NCBI RefSeq assembly: GCF_026151205.1
Contig: NC_087077.1
Location: forward strand, 2,358,001 to 2,422,000
DNA: 64,000 bases
Direction of reading: 5' to 3'
DNA from: Bolinopsis microptera
Lineage: Eukaryota; Ctenophora; Tentaculata; Lobata; Bolinopsidae
The position numbers and the translations under genes are program-made. Below are positions 33,333-43,878 of this stretch, one piece after another (the first letter of the stretch is position 1; every line of letters starts with the position of its first letter). The notes below the pieces were generated by a model. It was not told the DNA's origin, did no database searches, and saw only the letters and a list, made by a program, of their open reading frames with translations.

Positions 33333-36300
33333 TTAATTAAAACGACTAATAAACGACACAATCCTACTCTCCTCCTTCACTACACTGTCACTCGCAGCAG
33401 AAAATCCTGCTTGATTATTGTCATCGGAGGAACTACCAAAATGTTGGCTCTTGTCCAAAGTTTCCTCGCACAACATCGAGTTGACCACAAAATGACTGTG
33501 ATAAAGCTGAGAAGCAAGAATATGCACGCAAACTGACGCACTACCGCACTTACATTTAAAGGTTTGGGACCGCTCGTTGTAAGTAACAACGACTCGTTGG
33601 CATCTACTGACGTAGGTAGGTGTAGTGCACGTACTGACAGAAAAGTAAGTGTAATTAGATTTAGCAGTTGATGACAAGCTCGGATAAAAAGGTCTGACGA
33701 TTGGGACCCTAACTTCAGCGCAGGTCTGGGATAGCAGGAAAACCGCGTTTTTCATGCTTTCATCAAAACTGTAAAACATGGAGATTTGGTCGAGAGGCGG
33801 TGAATCAGCTCCAGTTTCTGTTAACTCGTCAGTAGATCTAACGTACTCTTCACAAGCTTCCAAATGTTTACATCTGATCTTAGCAACATTCTTATCCATC
33901 TTACAGCCATACTCGCAGTGCATAAAGTTAGAATTAGGACCAGCTCTGTAGATCACATGACAAGGTAACCCTGGTCCTTGGTTACTACCCCGAACTAGAA
34001 ACACTCTGTTTAGTTTATCTATCAGCTCTACTTGTAAGTCTAGTGGTGTCCCACGTGGCTTGGCGCGTGGTCTGGGTTTTGAGCACTTGCTGTAGTGAAG
34101 TTTGACACGTGCAAGTCTGCGAGAAGTGTAAACCTTTGCATATGGGACAGTGGTAGTGCGCGCGTCTGTACCGCTCGTTCACAATACAGATCGGAGAACC
34201 GTCCATACATTTTGAGAATATTGAGCTGTCTATTTCTGCTAAAACTGAGCTTGCTTTCTTTTGAACTTTTGTTCTCGTGGCTAAAATAGACATGGGATCC
34301 GCAGTGACGCTGTTTATGTTCCGTTTTCTGTTATTACTCGCTACAATGGCCACGTGCTGTTCTAACGCAGCGCTGGTCTCCATTAAAAAGAGAACTTTAG
34401 GCTGCACATCGTGTTGGTTACCGAACCGGGAGTAAACACAGCACACACGTTGGTGCTTGCGGAGGGTGCGCAGCTTGCTATCGCAGTACATGTTGCAGCA
34501 CGTGCAGTGGAAGTGCAGGTTCTTGCGCAGGTTGGGTCCTGGTGCTGGGTCGTCTTCTAAACAGTATGAGGTGAAACACAATCTGAACCTGTAAAGGAGA
34601 CTGTTTTATCATCGGGTAAAGGAAAGTAGCGAGAAATGCAAAGTTGTACATATTTAGATATTTCAATAAACGTAACAAGATACCATTTAAATAATAATGA
34701 ATTATTGGAAATAGTATGTTTAATCTAGATACCTGATTATATTCAAGTCGTGGGTACACATGTTGTCCGTTGATTGTGCCATCATAGGGGCCATCTGAAA
34801 CATTACATTTTAGAACTTCAAATAAGCAAGAAAAAGTGTTCAAGGGAGAAACTGTGTCATTGCTCGGGAAATAAAATAAAAAAACTGAAAAGCACCAACC
34901 TCGATCTGACTGGGCTGCAGCATAGTCAGAGTCTTACAACAAGTAAGCTGATGTCTGACCACTTGACCAATACTCTGCTGTGTAAATATCAGGCAGCAGG
35001 GACAGTGGTAGTGTATCGGTAGTTTTACTTCGCGAGCTGGGCAATCCTGGTCTAACGTCCGACATTCCTGAGACAAAGTGTGGTGTTATTTTTAATTATT
35101 TGGTTGATTAATAATTGTTAGATTTATTTATCAAGAGGAATTTGACGCCGCCTTTTTATTTTGCCACCTTGTTATTCTTGAGTTCTGATTTAATGTTTTT
35201 CTGGCGCATTTCACTGCATTAAACGTAATAAACTCTGTGCAGTAATTTCATTAAAGACCCCTAAGAGCTGGTACAGTAAGGAATATAATGTATTTATATC
35301 CCGCTAAATGTAAGATAAAAGTCATATAAAATCCTGGCTACTTTCCGTAAACCGATAGAGTTCTAAACATCGACATTCTGAACCAAATACCAACTTATAA
35401 AAAGAATACCAACTTATAAAAAGAATACCAACTTATAAAAAGAATACCAACTTATAAAACTAATACCAACTTATAAAAAGAATACCAACTTATAAAAAGA
35501 ATACCAACTTATAAAAAGAATACCAACTTATAAAAAGAATACCAACTTATATAACTAATACCAACTTATAAAAAGAATACCAACTTATAAAAAGAATACC
35601 AACTTATAAAAAGAATACCAACTTATAAAAAGAATACCAACTTATAAAAAGAATACCAACTTATAAAAAGAATACCAACTTATATAACTAATACCAACTT
35701 ATAAAAAGAATACCAACTTATATAACTAATACCAACTTATAAAAAGAATACCAACTTATATAACTAATACCAACTTATAAAAAGAATACCAACTTATAAA
35801 AAGAATACCAACTTATAAAAAGAATACCAACTTATAAAAAGAATACCAACTTATAAAAAGAATACCAACTTATAAAAAGAATACCAACTTATATAACTAA
35901 TACCAACTTATAAAAAGAATACCAACTTATAAAAAGAATACCAACTTATAAAAAGAATACCAACTTATAAAAAGAATACCAACTTATAAAAAGAATACCA
36001 ACTTATAAAAAGAATACCAACTTATATAACTAATACCAACTTATAAAAAGAATACCAACTTATATAACTAATACCAACTTATAAAAAGAATACCAACTTA
36101 TAAAAAGAATACCAACTTATAAAAAGAATACCAACTTATAAAAAGAATACCAACTTATAAAAAGAATACCAACTTATAAAAAGAATACCAACTTATAAAA
36201 AGAATACCAACTTATATAACTAATACCAACTTATAAAAAGAATACCAACTTATATAACTTATAAACCACCACGAACCTGGAATGTGATGTAGTCGTCATG

Positions 36301-37821
36301 TTTACAAATAGAGGTGAAGAGCGCGTTCTGGTTAGACATTGTAGAGACACAGTGTCTGTAGTGTTGTTCTATCTCCTGTATCGTAGTCTCGGAGTGTTTT
36401 ATACAACACGGACAGTGGTAGTGGATCACTGGCATGGAGTCAGCTTCTCGACAAAATAATCCTGGGAATGCACATTTAGTTAACCTCAGTCTTAGAATGA
36501 ATGAATTCATTACAGTATTTTGAATATTTCAGCAAGAACGTATAGATGCTTTTAATGACTGAAATATATCAACTAATATAAGATGGTTGCCCCATTTTAT
36601 AGTATGTCATGAATATGAACAAAGAATCCCTTGTGTAAGTTGTAACCTAGCAACCCACCTCTCTCGACACACTCATTAAACTCGATACTGGTGACGTAAT
36701 CATCCTCGTTGTCACGTGACCCCAACATGTCACCTGACCCGAGCAGGCGGTGGTGTTGTTCTGAGTTGAGGGTCACTGCTCCCGTGTCTGGGTCCTCTCC
36801 TGGTGGCACTGTGTTTATCATACATTAGATAATGGATAATATCATGGTTTTAACTGTTTTGTAACTGATATTATGGCACTGTATTTATCATACATTAGAT
36901 AATGGATAATATCATGGTTTTAACTGTTTTGTAACTGATATTATGGGGAACCATTTTGTAATTAGTACTATTAATAATTAATATTTAATTGTTTTTTTCC
37001 TAATGAAATGCTAAGTGAACATTGGTAATCCCATTAAATCCTTATCATGAGTTGCTTTAATCCATCAGTACTACACTTGAAAAGCACTTTACAAAGGTAG
37101 TTAGTAAACGTGTACATGAGACAGCCAATATCATCACTTATCCAAAAGTAAAGCTGCTAAAAATATTATAAACAACTTATTTAACTTATTCTATGCGGCT
37201 GATAAATCAGCACCCAATCGTTCAACTGAATGACCTTAGACCTACCATAAAAACCTACATACTGGGTACGGGTGTTTAAAGACTCGTGTCCAAATTTTAA
37301 ATGGCTCACAAAATTTAACAAATAAGACAAACAGTTCGATAATATGACCAGGACCAGTGCAGTTAAGATGCTCAAATTACCGAAGTTGTGCTACATACAT
37401 ACTATGCGGAGGAAAGAGGGTATCCTCGTCAGATCTAGATACTAGATACTCCTCCGGGTCTGAGACAGACATCTCCGCTTCCTTCGCTGCGTCAAACATT
37501 CCTTCTGATTCGTACCCTGGAGGGGAGGGTGTTTATAATTTAAGTATTGGTAACTGCGAAAAGTTAAGTTACATAAATCATTTTTGTGTTATTTGTATCA
37601 GGAATGTTTTGATAAAGTCATCTTATTGGAGATATTTTAAGATATTTATGATCTGATATTTTGAATAAACTTTGTGCTGATACTGATTAGTCGATATATA
37701 AAAACGTACCCCAGTTTTTCATCCATATGTCATCAGAAGTAGCGGTGTAGTGGGGAGCAGTACCTGCTAGTTCGTGTCTTATCTTAGATTTGGGCTTCAC
37801 CTTACAGCCAGGTCTTATCAT
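33333..37821 (-). CDS. HYHC-type multi-finger protein with SWIM-like tail, intron-rich paralogue
   Basis: Not a family I can name. Exons (minus strand): 37826-37710, 37516-37403, 36808-36659, 36461-36277, 35067-34900, 34794-34733, 34582-33333. Phases fit throughout, giving about 680 residues. Four units of the pattern C-x4-8-C ... H-[YF]-H-C-x2-C ... H-x3-4-C are present, for example VIHYHCPCCIKHSETTIQEI and LPIHYHCPCCLIFTQQSIGQ. The tail has HVIYRAG, MHCEYGCKM ... CKHLEACEEYV, then RVVVTYNERSQTFKCKCGSA followed by CVH. The layout matches the giant gene at 46416-50762. A +1 frame break sits near 34130: finger four starts in one frame (AHYHCPICKG) and finishes in the next (LARVKLHYSKC). The Met at 37821 lies 5 nt after a 3' splice site. 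Zinc binding and a nuclear role are inferred. Confidence 0.75.
35386..36259. repeat. 19-bp minisatellite, 46 units of two ordered variants
   Basis: The unit AATACCAACTTATAAAAAG (type A) is interspersed with AATACCAACTTATATAACT (type B); one unit near the left edge ends in AAAACT. There is almost no other variation across 874 bp. B units fall mostly after runs of six or seven A units or in AB doublets. The array fills the 5' part of an intron of the finger gene and stops about 17 nt from the 5' splice site at 36276. Confidence 0.95.
36805..36944. repeat. 70-bp tandem duplication covering a 3' splice site
   Basis: 36805-36874 and 36875-36944 are near-identical. Read on the minus strand, the unit contains the intron end and acceptor (ACAG) plus the first four exon bases TGCC of finger-gene exon 36808-36659. 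The upstream copy therefore forms a decoy acceptor. Confidence 0.8.
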
Positions 37822-37826
37822 GATAT

Positions 37827-38106
37827 CTACAAGATAAGGGATCAGCTGTTAACGCAGTTTTGAGTACTTAAAATGGAGCATTCATCATTTTGGTCTTATT
37901 TTGTATTTTTTCAATTTTGAATACCATTTATTAGTACGAGAAGAGGAAAGAAAACAGTTGAAAAATATGATGTCAATAAGTTAAATTATTTTGCTTCAAC
38001 GCACAGTTTAGTCACAAAATCTACACCACTAAAAACATTAAAACCGTTAAAAGAACAGACGGATCACCACTCCGCGATCATTCCACCGTCAGACAACAAA
38101 ATATAC
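37827..38106. other. Short spacer between finger gene and LSG1
   Basis: About 280 bp holding the LSG1 3' untranslated region and the 5' region of the finger gene. No separate gene seen. Confidence 0.5.
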
Positions 38107-40068
38107 TCAGTAATTGAGATCATTAGATGTTATTCTGGTTTTCACCTTGCTGTTACCCTTATAATGTTTTTTCCAGGGTTTAGGACCCACTGCTCCTTCT
38201 TTCTGATACTGACCTGGAGTCCTCCCATTTACTATCATTTTCACTTCCCTCGGCTTGAAAAAATTGGTCTCACAGCTTTCCTTGGCGATTGTCACAGTAG
38301 TTTTCTTTACTTTAGCAGCAGAAGATATGATTCTGGACATGTAACTCTCACAGATAGGATTGAACTCAGGCCCTTCATAATCTGGTGGAGGTTTGACATT
38401 TAGCAGTTTACCGTTAACATAGTCCTTAAGAAGGATCCTAGCAGCCCTGCTCTCATCGGGTGTACCGTGGGTTGTCATGAAGCCTCTCAGTGAGCCATAC
38501 TCTCTTAAAACTTCATGAGCATACGGTAAACGAGCTCCTTCTAACTCAACATCAGGAACCGGCAACTTCATTCCATATATAGACTCCAAAACTATGCGAG
38601 GAATTTTATCGATGAGATGGGATATCGGTCCGACAGAATCTCTCATGTGATCGATTGGTAATATACCATTGCAGAACATTTCGCTTTGACTGGCGGCTAT
38701 GTTAGGAAATACAAGTCCAGGGCAATCACAAAGCATCACGTCATGTCCGTCCAGTTTCATTTTAAACGTTTGGAAGTGCTTCGTTTTACCCGGAGTACTG
38801 GACACTTGGACACGTTTTTCCTGCAGTAACGAGTTGAGAGTACAACTCTTGCCAACATTAGGATAACCAACTAGTCCTATCGTAAATTCTACTGACCCTT
38901 CAGCCGGCTGATGATCACCAGCCAACTTTGCGAGGTATGTTAAAAGGTCTGAATTTGTTAAGACTCCACCGTCTTCAATCATTTGCAATATCGTGGATAT
39001 ACTTGATTCAGTAGGAACTTCAGCGGGGTTTTCCCGTTCTACAGACTCAACAGGTTCTATCTCAGTAGTCTCGGACATGACAACATCTATTTTATCTGGA
39101 GTATTCTCTTCATTGGTAATGTCCTTAAAGATATCAGTGTTCATTTCAGTGCCAGTCGTTTCCTCCTTAGCTGCCTCTGACTCATCGTTTTCAGAAAGTG
39201 TCGATAAAGATGACTCAGATTCAGGTTCTGCAGACTGTTTTGCTAAGAGAGAAAACTTATTAAAATTTGAGAGAATAAGCAATTCCTCATCGTCAAGTTT
39301 GTTGTCGATGTCATCTGTAACTTCATTTGATTCCTCAGCTTCAGCATCCTGTATTTCCTCTAACTCGTTAATTGCTGAGTAAAATATCGTCTTGATACCT
39401 TGCGATTTGAAATAATTAGACCAAACTGTCCTCTGAAAATCTGACAAAAAATCTGATTTATTAACAAGAAGAATATTCCCCTTCTTCGCGTCAATCTCCT
39501 TGACATACTTCAGTAAATCAGTGCACCAATAAAACAGGGGATCTCTCGCATCAACAATCTGTATAACCACATCACTCCTCTCTGTCACCCTCCACAACTG
39601 ACGCCAAACTTCCAGATTCTTCTCAAAGGGAGTCAGGATAATATGTTGGTTCTCCTCTATAACAGCCAGTGCTTTTCTCCAGATAATAAAGGCGTCCCTC
39701 TCATTCTGCTCCAGCACTTCTTTGCTCATCTCCTTGGTCCATGGTGGTCTCCGGGGTATTCTCACCTCCTCCCGGTGCTTCATGTACGCAGCGCGTCGCG
39801 CCATCTGCTCCTCGGGGTGAGGTATAGCTTCTGAGTAACTGAGTGTCACCACTTTCAGGTTTAGTTTCTCAGCAGTAAAGTCGGTGTTGGCGAGGTCTGC
39901 TGTTCGCAGGAAGGAGTCTAGATCGTTCTCCTGGGTGCAGGAGTGGAGGGTGGCGAAGTCTTTGGTGGCGGATCCGGAGGTGTGGCGGTGACTGGCTGGG
40001 ACATGGCGGGTGTTTCTGATGTTTGCTTTGAGGGCCTGACCCAAACCTACTTTCTTTTGCTTTCCCAT
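38107..40068 (-). CDS. LSG1: Large-subunit GTPase 1 (LSG1), intronless
   Basis: Cytoplasmic circularly permuted GTPase needed for release of NMD3 and late maturation of the 60S ribosomal subunit. The protein has 653 residues, close to the human length. Motifs occur in permuted order: G4 as LLVNKSDFL (about residue 203), then after an acidic Ser/Glu-rich insert (about 250-350) G1 as GLVGYPNVGKS, the G2 region STPGKTKHFQTF and G3 as DCPGL. The N-terminus begins MGKQKKVGLGQAL as in orthologues, and the C-terminus is Lys-rich. The start codon lies one base after a 3' splice site (ACATTTCAG), so the 5' untranslated part is spliced on from elsewhere. Strongly conserved and intact. Confidence 0.96.
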   Translation of the reverse strand: MGKQKKVGLGQALKANIRNTRHVPASHRHTSGSATKDFATLHSCTQENDLDSFLRTADLANTDFTAEKLNLKVVTLSYSEAIPHPEEQMARRAAYMKHREEVRIPRRPPWTKEMSKEVLEQNERDAFIIWRKALAVIEENQHIILTPFEKNLEVWRQLWRVTERSDVVIQIVDARDPLFYWCTDLLKYVKEIDAKKGNILLVNKSDFLSDFQRTVWSNYFKSQGIKTIFYSAINELEEIQDAEAEESNEVTDDIDNKLDDEELLILSNFNKFSLLAKQSAEPESESSLSTLSENDESEAAKEETTGTEMNTDIFKDITNEENTPDKIDVVMSETTEIEPVESVERENPAEVPTESSISTILQMIEDGGVLTNSDLLTYLAKLAGDHQPAEGSVEFTIGLVGYPNVGKSCTLNSLLQEKRVQVSSTPGKTKHFQTFKMKLDGHDVMLCDCPGLVFPNIAASQSEMFCNGILPIDHMRDSVGPISHLIDKIPRIVLESIYGMKLPVPDVELEGARLPYAHEVLREYGSLRGFMTTHGTPDESRAARILLKDYVNGKLLNVKPPPDYEGPEFNPICESYMSRIISSAAKVKKTTVTIAKESCETNFFKPREVKMIVNGRTPGQYQKEGAVGPKPWKKHYKGNSKVKTRITSNDLNY

Positions 40069-40567
40069 ACTGAAATGTTTGGTTTAAGTGTACTATGTTC
40101 AATACTGTAAAAACTGCAGGAAACTGCTATTTCCTTCTAAGTCGCACACTTCATAGTATTTCGTAAATAACTAGATTATGATAATTTTGAAATATGATAT
40201 TTTAGGTATGCGGTATGCACTGTAAATTGTTGAATAGGTACTCAAGTTTGAGTTTACCATCAATATAATACCCGATATAGATTCAAAAGCAAAAGTAGGC
40301 TAGTAAATCTGAGAAAAACGCTGAACAGCACAAACACATTATTAAAAAATATCAAAAGCAATATTTACAGCAATAATAGGTTCAAAATGTTGGAAAAATC
40401 ATAATTTCATAAAATATGTCGAATAAAAACTGTCGTGTACTCACAAATGAAATAATTTAAAGACTAAACAATAAACATTTGTAAGTAAAGTAGGTGCTAT
40501 ACCAGATACCTACTACATTTATAAAAAAGGGCTCAAATCAACGAAAAATGAATTACACCATAATTCT
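40069..40567. other. Spacer between CPPED1-like gene and LSG1
   Basis: AT-rich; carries the 3' flank of the upstream phosphatase gene. No coding sequence seen. Confidence 0.5.
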
Positions 40568-41485
40568 TCACTCATCAATGTTGTCAAGTTCAACATATTC
40601 GTGACTTATACTTTTCTCTGCTACAGAAACTACTCTGAAACCATTTCTATCCGTTCCTTGTTGGAGTCCTATTGCTGACGTCACAATCAGCTCCATTTTA
40701 TCATTGTACCAACCTCCTGCATTCCTGTGATAGTGCCCACAGAATATCTTCGAGATACCAGCATCAGACAGCCTTTTCAGCATGTTCTCGCGAAAAGGCT
40801 GAGGGAAATTGTAGTAAACTTTAGGCTCGTCAGGGGCATTAAGAAACCAGGGAATATGCTGGAACAGAATAGAATGTTTGTATTTTCCTGATTCAGCAAT
40901 TTTCAACTGCTCATCAAGCCAAGAATCATGTTCAGCAGCTATTTCCGGGACGAATTGGGGATCGTGATAGTATTGGGAATTAATGACAATACAAAACACT
41001 CCGTTACACACGAAACTAAACCAGTCATCCCCGAAATCTGATCTGTATTTGTCAACAGTTTCCTCGGTTGGCGAGTTGCCAACATCGTGATTCCCACAAA
41101 CACAAACTAAAGGAATGTCCAGCTCTTTAAAGATCTTCTGAAAATCAACATACTGTTTGTCACGAACTCTGAGAGCCACCTCGCCGTTATTGGGCCAAGC
41201 ATCCAAAATATCCCCACACATGATTGCGAACTTTGGCTTTATCTCCATCTTGTTTACCATGCTAACAAATGAGTTACACCACCTAATCTCATGGTTCCAG
41301 GTTGAATTCTCATATTCTGGGTTATCCTGGTAGCCGTTATTTTCACCGTACCCCCCAGCCCCTCGACAGGACCACGTCATGCCCAGTTGACAGTCTGCTG
41401 CTTGGATGAAAGTAAAGCCTTCCTTCCATTCTTCACTGGAATCTGGAAGTTGTAATACTCCGTCCTTAGCACGGTATACTGGCAT
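40568..41485 (-). CDS. CPPED1: CPPED1-like calcineurin-type phosphoesterase, copy A
   Basis: A 305-residue metallophosphatase resembling CPPED1/CSTP1, a cytosolic Ser/Thr phosphatase reported to act on Akt. Metal and active-site motifs in order: AADCQLGM (the Asp is kept, but the usual DPQFG is DCQLG), CGDILDA, CGNHDVGN, LFQHIPWFL and GHYHRNAGG. The frame is uninterrupted. Copy B lies 968 bp upstream and shares most blocks, so this is a recent tandem duplication. Unlike most neighbours it has no obvious 3' splice site just before the start Met. Confidence 0.9.
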   Translation of the reverse strand: MPVYRAKDGVLQLPDSSEEWKEGFTFIQAADCQLGMTWSCRGAGGYGENNGYQDNPEYENSTWNHEIRWCNSFVSMVNKMEIKPKFAIMCGDILDAWPNNGEVALRVRDKQYVDFQKIFKELDIPLVCVCGNHDVGNSPTEETVDKYRSDFGDDWFSFVCNGVFCIVINSQYYHDPQFVPEIAAEHDSWLDEQLKIAESGKYKHSILFQHIPWFLNAPDEPKVYYNFPQPFRENMLKRLSDAGISKIFCGHYHRNAGGWYNDKMELIVTSAIGLQQGTDRNGFRVVSVAEKSISHEYVELDNIDE

Positions 41486-42452
41486 TTTAGAACAAAAAGT
41501 GGATCAGGTTAGGAGCGCACAGTGCAGTGTTTACCAAGCTGGGGCAGAAAGGGCGTTCTTTGAAGAGCTGCAAAGAATCGAACTTAGAATCGGATTTTTA
41601 ATAATACTCGAAATAATAATATATATATAACCGTGGTCTTACAATCTACAATATCATTCTCCTAATACGTGAAACTTGATCTAACTTTTAACTCGTTACT
41701 TAATACACGACCAGAATTAGAAGCTAAACGTTATAGTGGGCAGTGAGGTGATTTGAATTTTTAAAATCTTGGTTCTTAGCAAAAATCCCCGGAAAAGAAA
41801 ATCTAGACATTTTTCTGGTTTGCAAAGAAAAGCATGGACATGGGACAATTAATTTAACTTTAAGCTCAAAGAATCCAAGCTACCATAATATTATGCTGAG
41901 ATTATATTGGTATAAGATTTTGACTACATAGCTAGTTTAGCTAGTATAGCTTACTAATCAGTGCGGTTTATAATCAAGCTTTAGGTCACTGTGCTTATTG
42001 AAATGAAATTAGACAACCAGCGACGGGGCAAGCTCTATATAAGTTCACAATCTAATTTCATTGAATCGAATGGCGTAGGCGACAGGCGTCTTACTGCGAT
42101 CACTTCCAGACGGAGTGTATTATTTATCTAGCACAATAAAATGACGAAGTAACATTCAAAAACAAAAAGTACGGTATATAATTCAAACATCCCTGAACAG
42201 TGAACTGTACACATCAAAATATGAAACTCATAATATTAAACTCATAACTGCGAACTATGAAAAAAGTATATAAAAACACAGTAAAATCTGATTTAAATTC
42301 TATAGATCTAAAATTCAAGATCATTATAAATCATCATCATGGACATATTTTTACAAGGAAAATCTAAATAAGAACAATATAAACTTTATACCAAAAAATA
42401 AAAATCACAAAACAGAACTCTTTAAATGCTAAAAACTAATCGAAACACATAA
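41486..42452. other. Spacer between the two CPPED1-like copies
   Basis: AT-rich, no coding sequence. A 3' untranslated region for copy B is expected at the right-hand end. Confidence 0.5.
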
Positions 42453-43349
42453 TTACAAATCTTCAAGTTCAACATATTCATGGGTAATCTCCTTTTCTTG
42501 AACCGTCACCACACGAAATCCGTTCTTATCTTTCCCAAGTTGTGCCCCGATAGCAGATGTTACAACTAACTCCATCTTGTCGTCATACCAACCTCCTGCA
42601 TTCCTGTGGTAGTGTCCACAGAAGATCTTACAAATCCCGGCTTCAGAAAATTGTTTTAACATTTTAGCTCGAAGTTCAGGGACATAATTGAAGTAAATCT
42701 TTGGCTCGTCAGGAGTCTCAACATACAAGGGAATGTGTTGAAAGATCACAGAATGCTGATACTTTCCCGATTTCGCTATTTCTACCTGTTCACAGAGCCA
42801 GGAATCATGTTCAGCAGCTATTTCCGGGACAAATTGGGGGTCCTCGTAGTATTGGGAATTGACAACGATACAAAACACTCCGTTACACACGAAACTAAAC
42901 CAGTCATCTCCAAACTCAGATCTGTATTTGTCGACAGTTTCCTGGGTTGGCGAGTTGCCAACATCGTGATTCCCACAAACACAAACTAAAGGAATGTCCA
43001 GCTCTTTGAAGATCCTCTGAAAATCAACATTCTGTCTATCTCGAACCTCAGGCCATCTTTCGGGCATAGCATCCAAAATATCCCCACACATGATTGCGAA
43101 CTTTGGCTTTATCTCCATCTTGTTCACCATGCTAACAAATGATTTACACCATCTAATCTCATCCTCCCATGTAGATGTTTCATAATAATTTTTCCAGTCG
43201 GTATTCGCAACATCGTGCTCACTCTCGATCATAACCCACTCCAAACCTAGTTGACAGTCTGCAGCTTGGATAAAAGTAAACTCTTTCGTCCATTCTTCGC
43301 TGGAATCAGGAAGTTGTAATACTCCTTCCTTGGCACGGTATACTGGCAT
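42453..43349 (-). CDS. CPPED1: CPPED1-like calcineurin-type phosphoesterase, copy B
   Basis: A 298-residue tandem paralogue of copy A with the same motif set: AADCQLGL, CGDILDAMP, CGNHDVGN, IFQHIPLYV and GHYHRNAGG. Divergence is concentrated in the loop around residues 40-60 and in the C-terminus. The start Met follows a 3' splice site (TCTATTTCAG) by 7 nt, suggesting spliced 5' leader sequence. Function is as for copy A; whether the copies differ in role cannot be told. Confidence 0.9.
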   Translation of the reverse strand: MPVYRAKEGVLQLPDSSEEWTKEFTFIQAADCQLGLEWVMIESEHDVANTDWKNYYETSTWEDEIRWCKSFVSMVNKMEIKPKFAIMCGDILDAMPERWPEVRDRQNVDFQRIFKELDIPLVCVCGNHDVGNSPTQETVDKYRSEFGDDWFSFVCNGVFCIVVNSQYYEDPQFVPEIAAEHDSWLCEQVEIAKSGKYQHSVIFQHIPLYVETPDEPKIYFNYVPELRAKMLKQFSEAGICKIFCGHYHRNAGGWYDDKMELVVTSAIGAQLGKDKNGFRVVTVQEKEITHEYVELEDL

Positions 43350-43878
43350 TTAGGGCCTGAAATAGACACGTTATTACATGTCCCAGTTGAGGATGGGGAT
43401 GTTAATGAAGGTGTAAGCTACAGGTTTTAGGTAACCGATGTTCTGAAATATAATCAGATTAAAAATGTAACTAATTCAAGGAGTCATAATATGGCAAAAA
43501 TGCAATAGATTTTGAGATTTGTTTACTTGATTTGCATAGTCAAAATTCTGTACAATTTTTCAATTTCAAACATATTTGGACGAAAACAGTTTTTTTTTCC
43601 TTTAACGATCTAAACTCGTTATAATGTGTAACAAATTATATGACAGCCTTCATGACATAAAATTGTAATTTATGAAAACTGAAGTAGTTATTATACAGTA
43701 TTAAAATTGAATCAAGTTATCATAACATCAAGGAATATCCAATAAGAGATTCTGCTCATTCATTAAAAGTAACGTGCAAATTGCCTCAATGCTGACTAAT
43801 TCAACTCATGGAAAACAATGGAAAGCTTAGTACTGAAAGAAATCAGTTGATACTGAAAGTTATAAATTATAAATATAA
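43350..43878. other. Spacer between TOX-like and CPPED1-like genes
   Basis: AT-rich with a T-run near 43590. No coding sequence seen. Confidence 0.5.

Noticed and set aside
34115-34135. A 17-nt GT...AG micro-intron (GTTTACACTTCTCGCAG) explaining the frame break in finger four
   Set aside because: Its removal leads into the wrong frame and soon meets a stop; a single extra base explains the data better.
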